Assembly: GCF_040111675.1 (NCBI RefSeq)
Contig: NZ_CP157794.1
Coordinates: forward strand, 1,288,001-1,352,000
DNA: 64,000 bases
Direction: 5' to 3'
Source: Salinarimonas sp.
GTDB lineage: Bacteria > Pseudomonadota > Alphaproteobacteria > Rhizobiales > Beijerinckiaceae
Shown: positions 8,375-17,918 of the stretch, piece by piece
Position numbering within the stretch: the stretch's first letter is position 1
How the letters are laid out: each line of letters begins with the position of its first letter
The notes under the pieces: model-generated
What the model saw: the letters and a program-made list of their open reading frames with translations, nothing else
Told to the model about the DNA's origin: nothing
The model's database searches: none
Program-made: the position numbers and the translations under genes

Positions 8375-9976
8375 ATGACCGACGCCGTACGCCCCGCCGC
8401 CGCCGATCCCGTGTCGGCGCGCCGCACCTTCGCCATCATCTCGCACCCGGACGCGGGCAAGACCACGCTGACCGAGAAGCTGCTGCTCTTCGGCGGCGCG
8501 ATTCAGCTCGCCGGCGAGGTGAAGGCCAAGCGCAACCGCGTCTCCACGCGCTCGGACTGGATGTCGATCGAGAAGAGCCGCGGCATCTCCGTCGTCACCT
8601 CGGTGATGACGTTCGAGTACGGCGGCCACGTCTTCAACCTGCTCGACACGCCGGGCCACGAGGACTTCTCGGAGGACACGTACCGCACGCTCACCGCCGT
8701 CGATTCGGCCGTGATGGTGATCGACGCGGCCAAGGGCATCGAGGCGCGCACGCGCAAGCTCTTCGAGGTCTGCCGGCTTCGCGACATCCCGATCGTCACC
8801 TTCGTCAACAAGATGGACCGCGAGACCCGCGACCCGTTCGACCTCCTCGACGAGATCGAGAAGACGCTCGCCCTCGACACCGCGCCCGTGACCTGGCCGA
8901 TCGGCCGCGGGCGCTCCTTCGCCGGCACCTACGATCTCGCGGCGAGCACCGTGCGCCGGCTGGACGAGGAGGCGGTCCCGACCCCCGTCTCGGGGCCCGA
9001 CGACCCGCTCTTCGACGAGCTCCTGCCCGATCCGGCCGAGCGCGCGGCCTTCCGCGAGGAGGTCGAGCTCGCCCGCGAGGGGCTGAACACGTTCGATCTC
9101 GGCGCCTTCCGCGAGGGGCACCTGACGCCGGTCTTCTTCGGCTCGGCGCTGCGGAACTTCGGCGTGCGCGACCTGATCGACTCGCTCGGCGCCGTCGCCC
9201 CGCCGCCCCGCGCGCAGGAGGCGGACGGGCGCGCGGTGGAGGCGACCGAGCCGAAGATGACGGGCTTCGTCTTCAAGATCCAGGCGAACATGGACCCGAA
9301 CCACCGCGACCGCATCGCCTTCATGCGGGTGTGCTCGGGCCGGCTCCAGCGCGGCATGAAGGCGAAGCTCGTGCGCACGGGCAAGCCGATCACGCTGTCG
9401 GCGCCGCAATTCTTCTTCGCCCAGGATCGCGCGGTGGCCGACGAAGCCTATGCCGGCGACGTGGTCGGCATCCCCAACCACGGGACCCTGCGCATCGGCG
9501 ACACGCTCACCGAGGGCGAGGAGCTGATCTTCCGCGGGGTGCCCTCGTTCGCGCCCGAGATCATGCGCCGCGTGAAGCTCTCCGACGCCATGAAGGCGAA
9601 GAAGCTGCGCGAGGCGCTCCAGCAGCTGGCCGAGGAGGGCGTCGTCCAGCTCTTCGTGCCGCACGACGGCTCGGGCGCCATCGTCGGCGTGGTGGGCGCG
9701 CTGCAGCTCGACGTGCTCAAGGAGCGGCTGCAGGCGGAATACTCTCTGCCGATCGACTACGAGCAGACCCGCTTCTCCGTCTGCCGCTGGATCGAGAGCG
9801 AGGACGAGAAGACGCTCGACGAGTTCATGACCGCCAACCGCTCGGCCATGGCGGACGATCTCGACGGCGCCCCCGTGTTCCTCGCGCCTTCGCCCTTCTC
9901 GCTGCGTTACGACGAGGAGCGCTGGCCGCAGATCCGCTTCACCGACGTGAAGGACTATCAGAAGAAGGCCGGGTGA
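8375..9976 (+). CDS. prfC: Peptide chain release factor 3
   Basis: A 533-residue translational GTPase that recycles RF1/RF2 from the ribosome after peptide release. G1 SHPDAGKTT is at residues 24-31, the switch region is SRGISVVTSVM, G3 DTPGHEDF starts at residue 91 and G4 NKMD is at 145-148. Domain II and a C-terminal RF3-specific domain follow (ALQLDVLKERL, QTRFSVCRW). The length is that of E. coli RF3 (529). The QxFFxAQDRAVADEAYAGD stretch also fits RF3 rather than EF-G. It is divergent from cydA and no partner genes adjoin it. Confidence 0.96.
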   Translation: MTDAVRPAAADPVSARRTFAIISHPDAGKTTLTEKLLLFGGAIQLAGEVKAKRNRVSTRSDWMSIEKSRGISVVTSVMTFEYGGHVFNLLDTPGHEDFSEDTYRTLTAVDSAVMVIDAAKGIEARTRKLFEVCRLRDIPIVTFVNKMDRETRDPFDLLDEIEKTLALDTAPVTWPIGRGRSFAGTYDLAASTVRRLDEEAVPTPVSGPDDPLFDELLPDPAERAAFREEVELAREGLNTFDLGAFREGHLTPVFFGSALRNFGVRDLIDSLGAVAPPPRAQEADGRAVEATEPKMTGFVFKIQANMDPNHRDRIAFMRVCSGRLQRGMKAKLVRTGKPITLSAPQFFFAQDRAVADEAYAGDVVGIPNHGTLRIGDTLTEGEELIFRGVPSFAPEIMRRVKLSDAMKAKKLREALQQLAEEGVVQLFVPHDGSGAIVGVVGALQLDVLKERLQAEYSLPIDYEQTRFSVCRWIESEDEKTLDEFMTANRSAMADDLDGAPVFLAPSPFSLRYDEERWPQIRFTDVKDYQKKAG

Positions 9977-10000
9977 GGCGGGGAGGAGCAGCGCCGACGC

Positions 10001-10247
10001 ACTCCCCTCTCCCTCGTGGAGAGGGGTTGGCGGTGAGGGGCCTACAGGACGTGCGCGCCGTTGATGCCGTGCGGGTCCGTCGCCATCGAGTACGTCTTGC
10101 GACGATGCTTGGTCGAGCAGCCCCGGTGGAGAGGGGCGCCGGGCAGGGCTCGGCCGGATGTCGGGACGGGTGCCAGCGCGTCATGACGGGCGAGATCGTT
10201 CTGATCGCCCCTCACCCCGGGTCCCTCTCCACGAGCGAGAGGGGAGA
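10001..10247. repeat. Palindromic intergenic element with ~40-bp inverted arms
   Basis: The left arm (ctcccctctccctcgtggag, then gaggggttggcggtgagggg) and the right arm (cccctcaccccgggtccctc, then tccacgagcgagaggggag) are imperfect inverted copies around ~165 bp. Open frames inside it have no recognisable product. Confidence 0.6.
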
Positions 10248-10274
10248 GCCCGCGTCGCGCCTCTGCCAGCAGCG

Positions 10275-10946
10275 TCACCGCCCCGTCGGCGTCACCATCC
10301 CGTCCACCGCCGCCGTGATCCGGCTCCAGTGCCCGAGGGCCGCGCGGGGGAGGCGGACCTGCACGTCGAGGCCGGCGCGGCGGATCTCGGCGAGGCAAGG
10401 AAGGCGCACGCCCTCCGCCGCCGCGCCGTCGAGGCAGCGCGCGGCGAAGGCGCGGCCTTGCGGCGGCGCGAGGAAGAGCGCCTCGCCCGCATAAGGGGAG
10501 CTCGGCTCGAAGACGCGGCGCACGAGGCCGTCGGCGGTGGACTCGGCCCCGGGCAGCAGGAAGCGATTGTACAGGAGAGCCGGCCGGTCGGAGGGCGCCG
10601 GCGCGTCGTCCGCCGGCTGGATCGCGAGGCCGATCGCGAGGTCGTGCGGGATCGTGTCGCGGTCGAGGAGCTCGCGCAGGGGCGCCTCGAGCGCGAGCCG
10701 CGCCACCGGACGCCCGCCATGCGGCTCGATCAGCCAGGCCCGCGGGACGACGAGGGTGCGGTCGGCGAGCGCGACCGCGACCGTCCCGGAGATCGCGACC
10801 GGCGCCGGCGCGATCAGCATGCGCGACCATAGGGCGAGCGCCGCGAGGCCGGCGGCGATGGCGAGCATCAGGAAGGCGGCGGGCAGGCCGATGCGGCGCC
10901 AGCGGATCGGCTGCGGATCGGCGGTGAGCGCGGCGGCGCGGGGCAT
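10275..10946 (-). CDS. Hypothetical membrane-anchored protein
   Basis: A 223-residue protein of unknown function. One transmembrane helix lies at about residues 22-45 (GLPAAFLMLAIAAGLAALAL), after a short basic N-terminus. The rest should face the periplasm. The C-terminal domain has two Cys residues (AARCLDG and RLPCLAEI) about 17 residues apart that could form a disulfide. The end, HWSRITAAVDGMVTPTGR, has no known motif. Codon use matches its neighbours, and it stands alone between the prfC repeat element and a divergent small membrane protein. I do not recognise the family. Confidence 0.65.
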   Translation of the reverse strand: MPRAAALTADPQPIRWRRIGLPAAFLMLAIAAGLAALALWSRMLIAPAPVAISGTVAVALADRTLVVPRAWLIEPHGGRPVARLALEAPLRELLDRDTIPHDLAIGLAIQPADDAPAPSDRPALLYNRFLLPGAESTADGLVRRVFEPSSPYAGEALFLAPPQGRAFAARCLDGAAAEGVRLPCLAEIRRAGLDVQVRLPRAALGHWSRITAAVDGMVTPTGR

Positions 10947-11068
10947 CGGCGGCTCCTCGGTGCCAGCGGGCGACGTTAACCCTTTTCCCGCTTCGTGCTT
11001 AACGATCGGTAAAAGCCGGGGCAGGATCGCCGTGCCGGCCCGGGACGGGCCGGTGAGCGGAGACGCGC

Positions 11069-11398
11069 ATGAGCCTCGACCCGGCTTCGGCCTCGGCCCT
11101 GCAGGCCCTGATCCTCGGTTTCGCCTTCGCGGGCCTGCTGGCGAGCGCCTTCGAGCTCGTCACGCGCACGCGGGCGAGCTTCTCGCTGCTCGAGCGCGGG
11201 GCCGTGGTGGCGATGGCGAGCCTGCCGATGCTGGTCTTCTGCGCCCCCTTCATCATCCTGCGCAACACCGTGCGCGGGCGCCGCTTCGAGCGCCGGCCCA
11301 TCCCCTTCGTGATGATCGCGACCTGCATCGCAGGCTTCTGGAGCCTGGTGGCCGGCCGCGTGCTGCTGAACGGAATCGGGCTCGTGATGGGCGCCTGA
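11069..11398 (+). CDS. Hypothetical small integral membrane protein
   Basis: A 109-residue protein with three hydrophobic segments: residues about 9-28 (ALQALILGFAFAGLLASAFE), 45-64 (AVVAMASLPMLVFCAPFIIL) and 80-106. A basic loop (RNTVRGRRFERRP) lies between the last two. There is no catalytic motif. It looks like one of the small conserved membrane proteins of Hyphomicrobiales with unassigned function. It is divergent from the preceding gene and convergent with the thioesterase that follows. Confidence 0.65.
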   Translation: MSLDPASASALQALILGFAFAGLLASAFELVTRTRASFSLLERGAVVAMASLPMLVFCAPFIILRNTVRGRRFERRPIPFVMIATCIAGFWSLVAGRVLLNGIGLVMGA

Positions 11399-11416
11399 CC
11401 CGGGGAGGCGGCGGCC

Positions 11417-11953
11417 TCAGTGCCGCGTGCCTGTCGCCCGCTGCGGCTCCGCGCTCGGGATCGCGATCACCCGGCCGACGGCGTCCGGCCGCGGCAGGCG
11501 CGCATGGGCCGAGCGCATCACCTCGAGATTGCCGCGGATCTCCTCCGGGAAGGGCGTCACACGCTTCGTCGTCAGGTCGACGTGCAGCGACAGCATCTCG
11601 CAGGTCGCGGCCGTCCAGCCCTCGCTGGCGTGCCGCGCCTCCATGTAGACGTGGAAGCGCTTCTCGTCCGTGTCGAGCAGCTGCAGGGTCACGCGCACGG
11701 CGTCGCCGGCCTTCAGCTCGCGCCGGTAGAGCACGTGCGCCTCCGCGGCGAAGAACGAGGCCTTCTTCTCCGCCACGTAGTCGGGCCCCAGGCCGGCGAG
11801 CCCGAAGGCCTCGTCCAGCGTGCGGTCGAACAGCACGTGGTAATAGGCGAGGTTCATGTGGCCGTTGTAGTCGATCCACGCGTCCTCGACCCGCATCGTC
11901 GACGAGACGAACGGCGCGAAGAAGAAGATCGGTGTCGGCGCATCGTCGCCCAC
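11417..11953 (-). CDS. Acyl-CoA thioesterase-like hotdog protein
   Basis: A 178-residue single hotdog-fold protein of the 4-hydroxybenzoyl-CoA thioesterase/YbgC type. The hallmark is WIDYNGHMNLAYYHVLFD near residue 25, where the Asp in DYNGHMN is the expected catalytic residue. The conserved region FFAAEAHVLYRRELKAGD follows. It should hydrolyse an acyl-CoA, but the chain length cannot be told. A GTG start is chosen because it has GGAGGGACAC directly upstream; an ATG 51 bases further upstream lacks such a site. The gene is divergent from the D-lactate dehydrogenase, with which it may share a control region. Confidence 0.8.
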   Translation of the reverse strand: MGDDAPTPIFFFAPFVSSTMRVEDAWIDYNGHMNLAYYHVLFDRTLDEAFGLAGLGPDYVAEKKASFFAAEAHVLYRRELKAGDAVRVTLQLLDTDEKRFHVYMEARHASEGWTAATCEMLSLHVDLTTKRVTPFPEEIRGNLEVMRSAHARLPRPDAVGRVIAIPSAEPQRATGTRH

Positions 11954-12147
11954 GTGTCCCTCCGGAGTCCTGCCGGGAAGAGGGTGCCGAATCGGCGCGC
12001 GCACGTCCAGTGCGCGACACGGTAAAATCGGTTTAGGCTCTGCGGTTTCATCCCGATCGGGCGATTTGCGCGGATGTTCCCGGGGCGCGACCTCTGTTAG
12101 ATTCGTGTTGATCCCGATCCGATCGCGTCCGAAGCACCGAGGCCGTC

Positions 12148-13566
12148 ATGAACGCTCCGCATCCCGTCCCGAGATCGCGCCCCGCGCCCGACGCGCTCGC
12201 GGCCGTGCTCGCGCGGCTCGCGGAGCGGTTCGGCGCCCGCGCCTCGACCGCCGGCGCCGTCCGCGAGCAGCATGCGAGCACGCTCACCTGGGCCGCCAAC
12301 GAACCCCCGGACGCCGTCGTCTTCCCCGAGACGACGGAGGAGGTGGCCGAGATCGTGCGCCTGTGCGCGGAGCACCGCGTGCCGATCATCCCCTTCGGCA
12401 CGGGCTCGTCGCTGGAGGGCCACGTCAACGCGCCCTTCGGCGGCGTCTCTGTCGACACGAGCCGGATGAACGCGATCCTGGCCGTGCACGCCGAGGATCT
12501 CGACTGCGTCGTCCAGCCGGGCGTGACCCGCAAGCAGCTGAACGCCCATCTTCGCGATCAGGGCCTGTTCTTCCCCATCGACCCCGGCGCCGACGCCTCG
12601 CTCGGCGGCATGGTCGCGACCCGCGCGTCCGGCACCAACGCCGTGCGCTACGGCACGATGAAGGACAACGTCGTGGCGCTCACCGCCGTGACGCCCGACG
12701 GCGCGATCGTGCGCACCTCCCGGCGCGCCCGCAAGTCGAGCGCGGGCTACGACCTCACGCGCCTCCTCGTCGGCTCGGAGGGGACGCTCGGGATCGTCAC
12801 CGAGATCACCTTGAAGCTCCACGGGATTCCCGAGGCGATCTCGGGGGGCGTCTGCGCCTTTCCGAGCGTGCGCGCCGCCTGCGAGGCGACGATCCTGGCG
12901 ATCCAGTCCGGCATCCCCGTCGCACGCATCGAGCTCCTCGACGCGGCGCAGGTGCGCGCCTGCAACGCCTATTCGAAGCTCTCCCTCGCGGAGGCGCCGA
13001 CGCTCTTCGTCGAGTTCCACGGCACCGAGGCCGGCGTGCGCGAGCAGGCGGAGCGCTTCGGCGAGATCGCCGAGGAACTCGGCGGCGGACCCTTCGCCTG
13101 GGCCACCGAGGCGGAGGAGCGCTCGCGGCTGTGGCAGGCGCGGCACGATTCGTACTGGGCCGCGCTGAGCCTCAGGCCCGGCACCAAGGGCGTCGCCACC
13201 GACGTCTGCGTCCCGATCTCGCGCCTCGCCGACTGCGTCGAGGAGACCATCGCCGACGCCGACGCCTCGGGGCTCGTCGCGCCCATCGTCGGGCATGTGG
13301 GCGACGGCAATTTCCACGTCCTGCCGCTCGTCGACATCGACGACGCCGACGAGGTCGCCCGCGCCAAGGCCTTCGTCGACCGGCTGGTGGAGCGCGCGCT
13401 CGCCATGGAGGGCACCTGCACCGGCGAGCACGGCGTCGGCCAGAAGAAGATGCGCTATCTCGAGGCCGAGCACGGCCCGGCCGCGCTGGAATTGATGCGT
13501 GCGATCAAACGTGCCATCGATCCGCACGACATCATGAACCCCGGCAAGGTCGTGGCGCCGGTATGA
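12148..13566 (+). CDS. dld: FAD-linked D-lactate dehydrogenase (cytochrome)/glycolate oxidase GlcD-like
   Basis: A 472-residue flavoprotein of the vanillyl-alcohol oxidase superfamily. The FAD_binding_4 domain covers residues about 50-190 with PFGTGSSLEGHVNAPFGG. The FAD-oxidase C-terminal domain ends in the signature GEHGVGQKKMRYLEAEHG and PHDIMNPGKV. PIVGHVGDGNFHVLPL contains the active-site His residues typical of D-lactate/2-hydroxyacid dehydrogenases. It oxidises D-lactate, or a similar 2-hydroxyacid, to the 2-oxo acid. It is a stand-alone gene without glcE or glcF, which favours D-lactate dehydrogenase over glycolate oxidase. Confidence 0.88.
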   Translation: MNAPHPVPRSRPAPDALAAVLARLAERFGARASTAGAVREQHASTLTWAANEPPDAVVFPETTEEVAEIVRLCAEHRVPIIPFGTGSSLEGHVNAPFGGVSVDTSRMNAILAVHAEDLDCVVQPGVTRKQLNAHLRDQGLFFPIDPGADASLGGMVATRASGTNAVRYGTMKDNVVALTAVTPDGAIVRTSRRARKSSAGYDLTRLLVGSEGTLGIVTEITLKLHGIPEAISGGVCAFPSVRAACEATILAIQSGIPVARIELLDAAQVRACNAYSKLSLAEAPTLFVEFHGTEAGVREQAERFGEIAEELGGGPFAWATEAEERSRLWQARHDSYWAALSLRPGTKGVATDVCVPISRLADCVEETIADADASGLVAPIVGHVGDGNFHVLPLVDIDDADEVARAKAFVDRLVERALAMEGTCTGEHGVGQKKMRYLEAEHGPAALELMRAIKRAIDPHDIMNPGKVVAPV

Positions 13567-13599
13567 GCCGGGTGCGACCGAGAGAAGGGTCTTACCGTC

Positions 13600-16500
13600 T
13601 TGCGTGACATCCTGACCGCGCTCGCGGGTCTCGTCATCGTCCTGCTCACGGCGGCGCTCGTCGCGCCGCCGCTGATCGATTGGGACCTGCGCCGCGCGGA
13701 GGTCGAGGCGGCCCTGTCGCGCGCCGCCGGCGCGCCGATCGAGACCGCGGGACCGATCGAGGTGCGGCTCCTGCCCTCGCCGCGGCTCGGCGTCGGCCGG
13801 CTGGTGATCGGCGGGTCGGGCGAGGACGCGGCCGCTCTCGTCGCCGACGACGTGGTGGCCGAGATCGAGCTCGCGCCGCTGCTGCGCGGGCAGGTGCGCT
13901 TCTCCGCGGGCTATGCCGCGGACGCGCAGATCCGCATCCCCACGCGGGGCGATGCGGGGTTGCGGCTTCCCGGCGCGCTCGCGCCCGGCGCCGAGACCGC
14001 GACGACCTTCGCCTTCGAGGACCTGCGCACGGACGCGCTCACGATCGTCGCCGTCTCCCCCGAGATGGGGGCGCGGCGCTGGCTCACGCTCGACGACGTG
14101 CGGCTCTCGGCCGACGCGCTCGGGGGGCCGTACCGCATCGACGGCGTCGCCGACGGCCTGTCGTTCCGGCTGGTGACGGGCCGCTTCGACGCCGATGGCG
14201 CGATGCCGATGCGCTTCCTCGCGGGCGAGGAGGGTCCCGTGCGCTTCGACGCCGAGGCGGCGTTGACGCTGACGGATGCGGGCGGCGGCTTCTTCGCCGC
14301 CGCGCTCGCGGGCGAGGGGCGGATGATCGTCGCGCCGCCCGAGCCCGACGCGGCGCCGATGGTGGTGGAGACCGGCTTCGAGACCGCGCCGGGCGGCGTC
14401 GCGCTCGCCGATCTCTCCATCGAGACCGGCGACGCCGCCACGGGCGCGCGGCTCGAGGGCTCGGGCTTCGTGCGGCTCGACGACCCGCGCGTTCGGCTCG
14501 CGCTGACGAGCCGGCGCATCGTCGCCGAGCGCATGCTGGAAAGCCCGCTCGGGCGCGCGCTGACCGCCACGGCCCAGGGCGCGCTGCCGGTCCCGGTCGC
14601 GCTCGACCTCACGGTGGACAGCTTGTCGGTGCTCGGCGAGGAGATCGCCGGCGTGCGCCTCGACGTCGTCGCCGACGGCGACACGCTCGCGGTGCGCGAG
14701 GCGACCGCGACCCTGCCGGGCGAGGCCGCGCTCGGCTTTCTCGGCGAGGTCGCGCTGGAGGACCCGCCCGTGGTCGACGGCCGGGTCTCGCTGAACGTCG
14801 CCGACAGCGCCCGGCTCGCCCGCTTCCTGCGCCGCGCCGGGCTGGACGGGCCCGGTCTCGGCCTGCTCGACGGCCAGCCGATCGACCTGAACGCGGACAT
14901 CGTGCTCCGCCGGGATCTCGTCGCGCTCTCGGACCTGCGCCTCGCCGCCGGCGACGCCGCGCTCACCGGCGCGCTGCGCTACCAGCCGGGCGAGGCCGGC
15001 GCGCGTCCCACGCTCGAGGCGCAGATCGCCGCCGACGGGCTCGACGTCGCGCGCCTGCCGCAGCTCTCCGCGCTCGCGGACCTGCCGTCCGAGCTCGACG
15101 TCGCGCTGATCATCGACGCCGAGGACGTGCGCTTCGAGGGGCTGGAGGGCGCGGGCCGCATCCAGGCCCGGCTCGAATCGCGCGGGGAGGGGATCCTCGT
15201 CGACACGCTGGAGATCTCCGACCTCGCCGGCGCCGACGTCTCCGTGTCGGGACGCATCGACGAGGACGGGGCGGGGCGGATCGAAGGCCGCCTGCAGGCG
15301 GTGGAGGCCGAGCCGCTGATCGCGCTTCTCGGGCGCGTCGCCTTCGGCGACGCCGTCGACGTCATTCCCGCCTTCATCCGCGAGGGCGGCCTCGACGTCG
15401 CGCTCACCGTCGAGCGCTTCGCGGACGCGGCGAACGGGGCGCAGCCCGGCCTGCGCACCGCGATCGAGGGCACGGCCGCGGGCGGGCCGATCTCGGCGCA
15501 ATGGCTCACGCTCGACGGGCGGACCGAGCGGCTCGAGGTCGAGCTCTCCACCGACGACACCCGGCGCTGGCTCGACGTGGAGAGCCCGCTCGTCGCGGGG
15601 GAGCCCTCGCTGGTCACCCTCACCCTCGGCCGCAGCGGGCCGGACCGCTTCGTCGCCCGCATCGCCGGCGAGATGGCGGGCCTGCGCCTGTCGACGCCGC
15701 GCCCGCTCGCCCTCGACGCCATCGACTTCTCGCCGCTCGACGGCGAGATCGTGCTCGCGAGCGCGGACGTCCGCCCGGCCCTGGCGCTCCTCGGTGGGAG
15801 GGTGGCTGCGGACGAGCCGGTCCCGGCGAACCTGCGCGCCTCGCTCTCCCGCGAGGGGCTCGAGACGACGCTGCAGGCCGGCGGCACGGTCGCCGGCCAG
15901 AGCGTGCGCGCGGACCTGACCTGGCCGCTCGGCGGCGATCCGCAGGGGGAGATCCGGCTCGAGCGCCTGTCGCTGCCCTGGCTCGCCGAGACGCTCGCCA
16001 TCGGCGACGTGCTCGAGGCCGAGCGCGATACGCTCTGGTCGCGCGAGGCCTTCGCGGCGCTCGGCCGGCCGCTGGAGCGCGGCGGCGCCACCGTCACCGT
16101 GGACGCGCTGGCGCTGGGACGCGGCTACGTCGCGCGCGAGGCCCGCTTCGGCCTCGCCCTGACCCGCGACGGCTTCACGATCACCGGCCTCGAGGGCGCG
16201 TTCGCCGACGGGCGGATCGCGGCGGACCTCACCCTGCGCCGGCCGACGGCCGAGCAGGCCTCCATCGTCGGCGAGGCGTCCCTGGCGGACCTCGCCCTCT
16301 CCGAGATCGCGCCGGAGCTCGCCATCGACGGCCGGCTGACCGGCACGGTGGATTTCGGCGGCGTCGGCGGCAGCGTGGCCGAGGTGGTGGGCGCGCTGGC
16401 GGGAGAGGGCCGGGTGACGATCGCCGACCTCGTCGTGCCCGGCGCCGATCCGGGCGCCATCGGCAGGGGCCTCGAGCGCGCGCTTCGGGAGGAGGACCCG

Positions 16501-17319
16501 CTCGGCGGCCGGCGGATCGACACCTTCGTCGGCGCGGCGCTCGACGAGGCGCCGTTCCGCGCGCAGGCGGTCGAGGCGCCGGCGACCCTGGTCTCGGGCG
16601 TCTTGAATCTCTCGCCGGTGCGGGTCGACGCGGACGGCGCGCAAGGGGCCGCTGGCGGGTTCGAGGGCGTCGCGGCGCTCGACCTGCGCTCGCTCACCCT
16701 CGACATCCGGGGCTTCCTGCGCTCGCCCGCCGCGCCGCAGGGCTGGGAGGGGCCCGATCCGATGATCGGCTACGCGCTCGCGGGGCCGATCGGCGGCCTC
16801 GCGCGCACGATCGACGTCGGCCCGCTCACCAACGGCATCGCCGCCATCGTGCTCCAGCGCGAGCTCGCGCGCATCGAGGCGTTCGAGCGCGAGGCGAGCG
16901 AGCGCCAGCGCCGGATCGACCAGGCGCGGATGCTGGAGCTGCGCCGCGAGCGCGCCGAGGCCTGGCGCGAGGAGGTCGCCCGCCGCCGCGCCGAGGAGAT
17001 CCGCCGCCGCGGCGCCGTCGAGCAGAGCCGCCGGGAGGCCGAGGCCCGCTCCGTCGAGGCCCTCGCCGAGGAGCGCGTGCGCCGGGCGGCGGAGGCCGAG
17101 CGGCTTCGGCTGGAGGAGGAGGCGCGCCGGGCGGCGGAGGCCGAGCGGCTCCGGTCGGAGGAGGAGGCGCGCCGGGCGGCGGAGGAAGCCGAGCAGGAGC
17201 CGCCTCCGGCCGAGGACGCCCGGCCCGCCGAGGCGCCGGCGCTGCCGACCTTCGATCAGGACGCCATCCGGCGCATCATCGAGAACGGCGGGCCGCCGAC
17301 CCCCGCGCCGACACTCTGA
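13600..17319 (+). CDS. AsmA-family protein with C-terminal charged coiled coil
   Basis: A very long (1239-residue) envelope protein. An N-terminal membrane anchor (residues 4-25, LTALAGLVIVLLTAALVAPP) is followed by the AsmA start motif IDWDLRRAEVEAALSRAAG and then repeated beta-rich segments, as in AsmA/TamB-like bridge proteins linked to lipid transport and outer membrane biogenesis. From about residue 1085 the chain becomes a Glu/Arg/Ala-rich coiled coil with an internal repeat (RRAAEAERLR and EEEARRAAEAE), then a Pro-rich tail. The TTG start has GAGAAGGGT upstream. It begins 33 bp after the dehydrogenase stop, so co-transcription is possible. The exact substrate is unknown. Confidence 0.85.
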   Translation: MRDILTALAGLVIVLLTAALVAPPLIDWDLRRAEVEAALSRAAGAPIETAGPIEVRLLPSPRLGVGRLVIGGSGEDAAALVADDVVAEIELAPLLRGQVRFSAGYAADAQIRIPTRGDAGLRLPGALAPGAETATTFAFEDLRTDALTIVAVSPEMGARRWLTLDDVRLSADALGGPYRIDGVADGLSFRLVTGRFDADGAMPMRFLAGEEGPVRFDAEAALTLTDAGGGFFAAALAGEGRMIVAPPEPDAAPMVVETGFETAPGGVALADLSIETGDAATGARLEGSGFVRLDDPRVRLALTSRRIVAERMLESPLGRALTATAQGALPVPVALDLTVDSLSVLGEEIAGVRLDVVADGDTLAVREATATLPGEAALGFLGEVALEDPPVVDGRVSLNVADSARLARFLRRAGLDGPGLGLLDGQPIDLNADIVLRRDLVALSDLRLAAGDAALTGALRYQPGEAGARPTLEAQIAADGLDVARLPQLSALADLPSELDVALIIDAEDVRFEGLEGAGRIQARLESRGEGILVDTLEISDLAGADVSVSGRIDEDGAGRIEGRLQAVEAEPLIALLGRVAFGDAVDVIPAFIREGGLDVALTVERFADAANGAQPGLRTAIEGTAAGGPISAQWLTLDGRTERLEVELSTDDTRRWLDVESPLVAGEPSLVTLTLGRSGPDRFVARIAGEMAGLRLSTPRPLALDAIDFSPLDGEIVLASADVRPALALLGGRVAADEPVPANLRASLSREGLETTLQAGGTVAGQSVRADLTWPLGGDPQGEIRLERLSLPWLAETLAIGDVLEAERDTLWSREAFAALGRPLERGGATVTVDALALGRGYVAREARFGLALTRDGFTITGLEGAFADGRIAADLTLRRPTAEQASIVGEASLADLALSEIAPELAIDGRLTGTVDFGGVGGSVAEVVGALAGEGRVTIADLVVPGADPGAIGRGLERALREEDPLGGRRIDTFVGAALDEAPFRAQAVEAPATLVSGVLNLSPVRVDADGAQGAAGGFEGVAALDLRSLTLDIRGFLRSPAAPQGWEGPDPMIGYALAGPIGGLARTIDVGPLTNGIAAIVLQRELARIEAFEREASERQRRIDQARMLELRRERAEAWREEVARRRAEEIRRRGAVEQSRREAEARSVEALAEERVRRAAEAERLRLEEEARRAAEAERLRSEEEARRAAEEAEQEPPPAEDARPAEAPALPTFDQDAIRRIIENGGPPTPAPTL

Positions 17320-17450
17320 GAGAGCGGCCGCGCGGCGCGACGGCCTTGCCTCGGGGTCCCGCGCACCCCACATCACCGGAACGAGAACGAGGCGCGCGCC
17401 CCGGGGCGGCCTTGGCCGCCCGCGTCCGCCGCGGCATGCGCCGCGCGCGT

Positions 17451-17478
17451 TTGACCTCGCGCGCCCTCGGGTTTAAAG
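17451..17478 (+). promoter_or_regulatory. Probable sigma-70 promoter of infA
   Basis: TTGACC (17451-17456), a 16-bp spacer and TTAAAG (17473-17478), about 69 bp before the infA start. The surrounding ~227 bp otherwise hold no gene. Confidence 0.5.
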
Positions 17479-17546
17479 CCAGAGCGCAAGATTTGCCCCC
17501 GCTCGCGCGGCGAGACGGGCGCGCTCGCTGATCAAAGGATGACCGT

Positions 17547-17828
17547 ATGGCGAAAGAGGAGCTGATCACCTTCGAGGGCATCGTGACCGAGGTTCTCCCC
17601 GATGCCAAGTTTCGGGTCGAGCTCGAGAACGGCCACGAGGTGATCGCCTACACCGCCGGCAAGATGCGCAAGTTCCGCATCAAGACCATCGCCGGCGACC
17701 GCGTCACCGTCGAGATGTCCCCCTACGACCTCGACAAGGGACGTCTCGTGTTCCGCCACAAGGACGACCGCGGCCCGATCGGCCCCCGCCCGGGCGGCTC
17801 GCGCCCCGGCGGCCCGCGCCGCCGCTGA
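17547..17828 (+). CDS. infA: Translation initiation factor IF-1 with basic Gly/Arg tail
   Basis: A 93-residue protein. Residues 1-73 are a standard IF-1 S1/OB-fold domain ([56 protein letters not shown]). It binds the 30S A site during initiation. The usual bacterial protein stops at about 72 residues. Here a 20-residue tail rich in Gly, Pro and Arg follows ([15 protein letters not shown]), resembling an RNA-binding RGG tail. It is a single-gene unit preceded by a plausible promoter. Confidence 0.95.
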   Translation: MAKEELITFEGIVTEVLPDAKFRVELENGHEVIAYTAGKMRKFRIKTIAGDRVTVEMSPYDLDKGRLVFRHKDDRGPIGPRPGGSRPGGPRRR

Positions 17829-17918
17829 GCCGCGCCCGCGCCGCCGGCCCCCGAGGGGAGTGGCGGCGCGGCCGAAAGGCTCGTTTCCCGGCGCCCCCGC
17901 GGCGTGCTACCAAACGGC

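Noticed and set aside
10042..10200. Possible gene remnant on the minus strand ending ATDPHGINGAHVL
   Set aside because: It lies within a palindromic repeat element, has no recognisable family and no start signal.
12097..17376. A 1759-codon open frame on the minus strand opposite the D-lactate dehydrogenase and AsmA genes
   Set aside because: The sense strand encodes two clear proteins. The antisense frame is open because of the high GC codon pattern and is rich in Arg, Ala and Gly without any domain.
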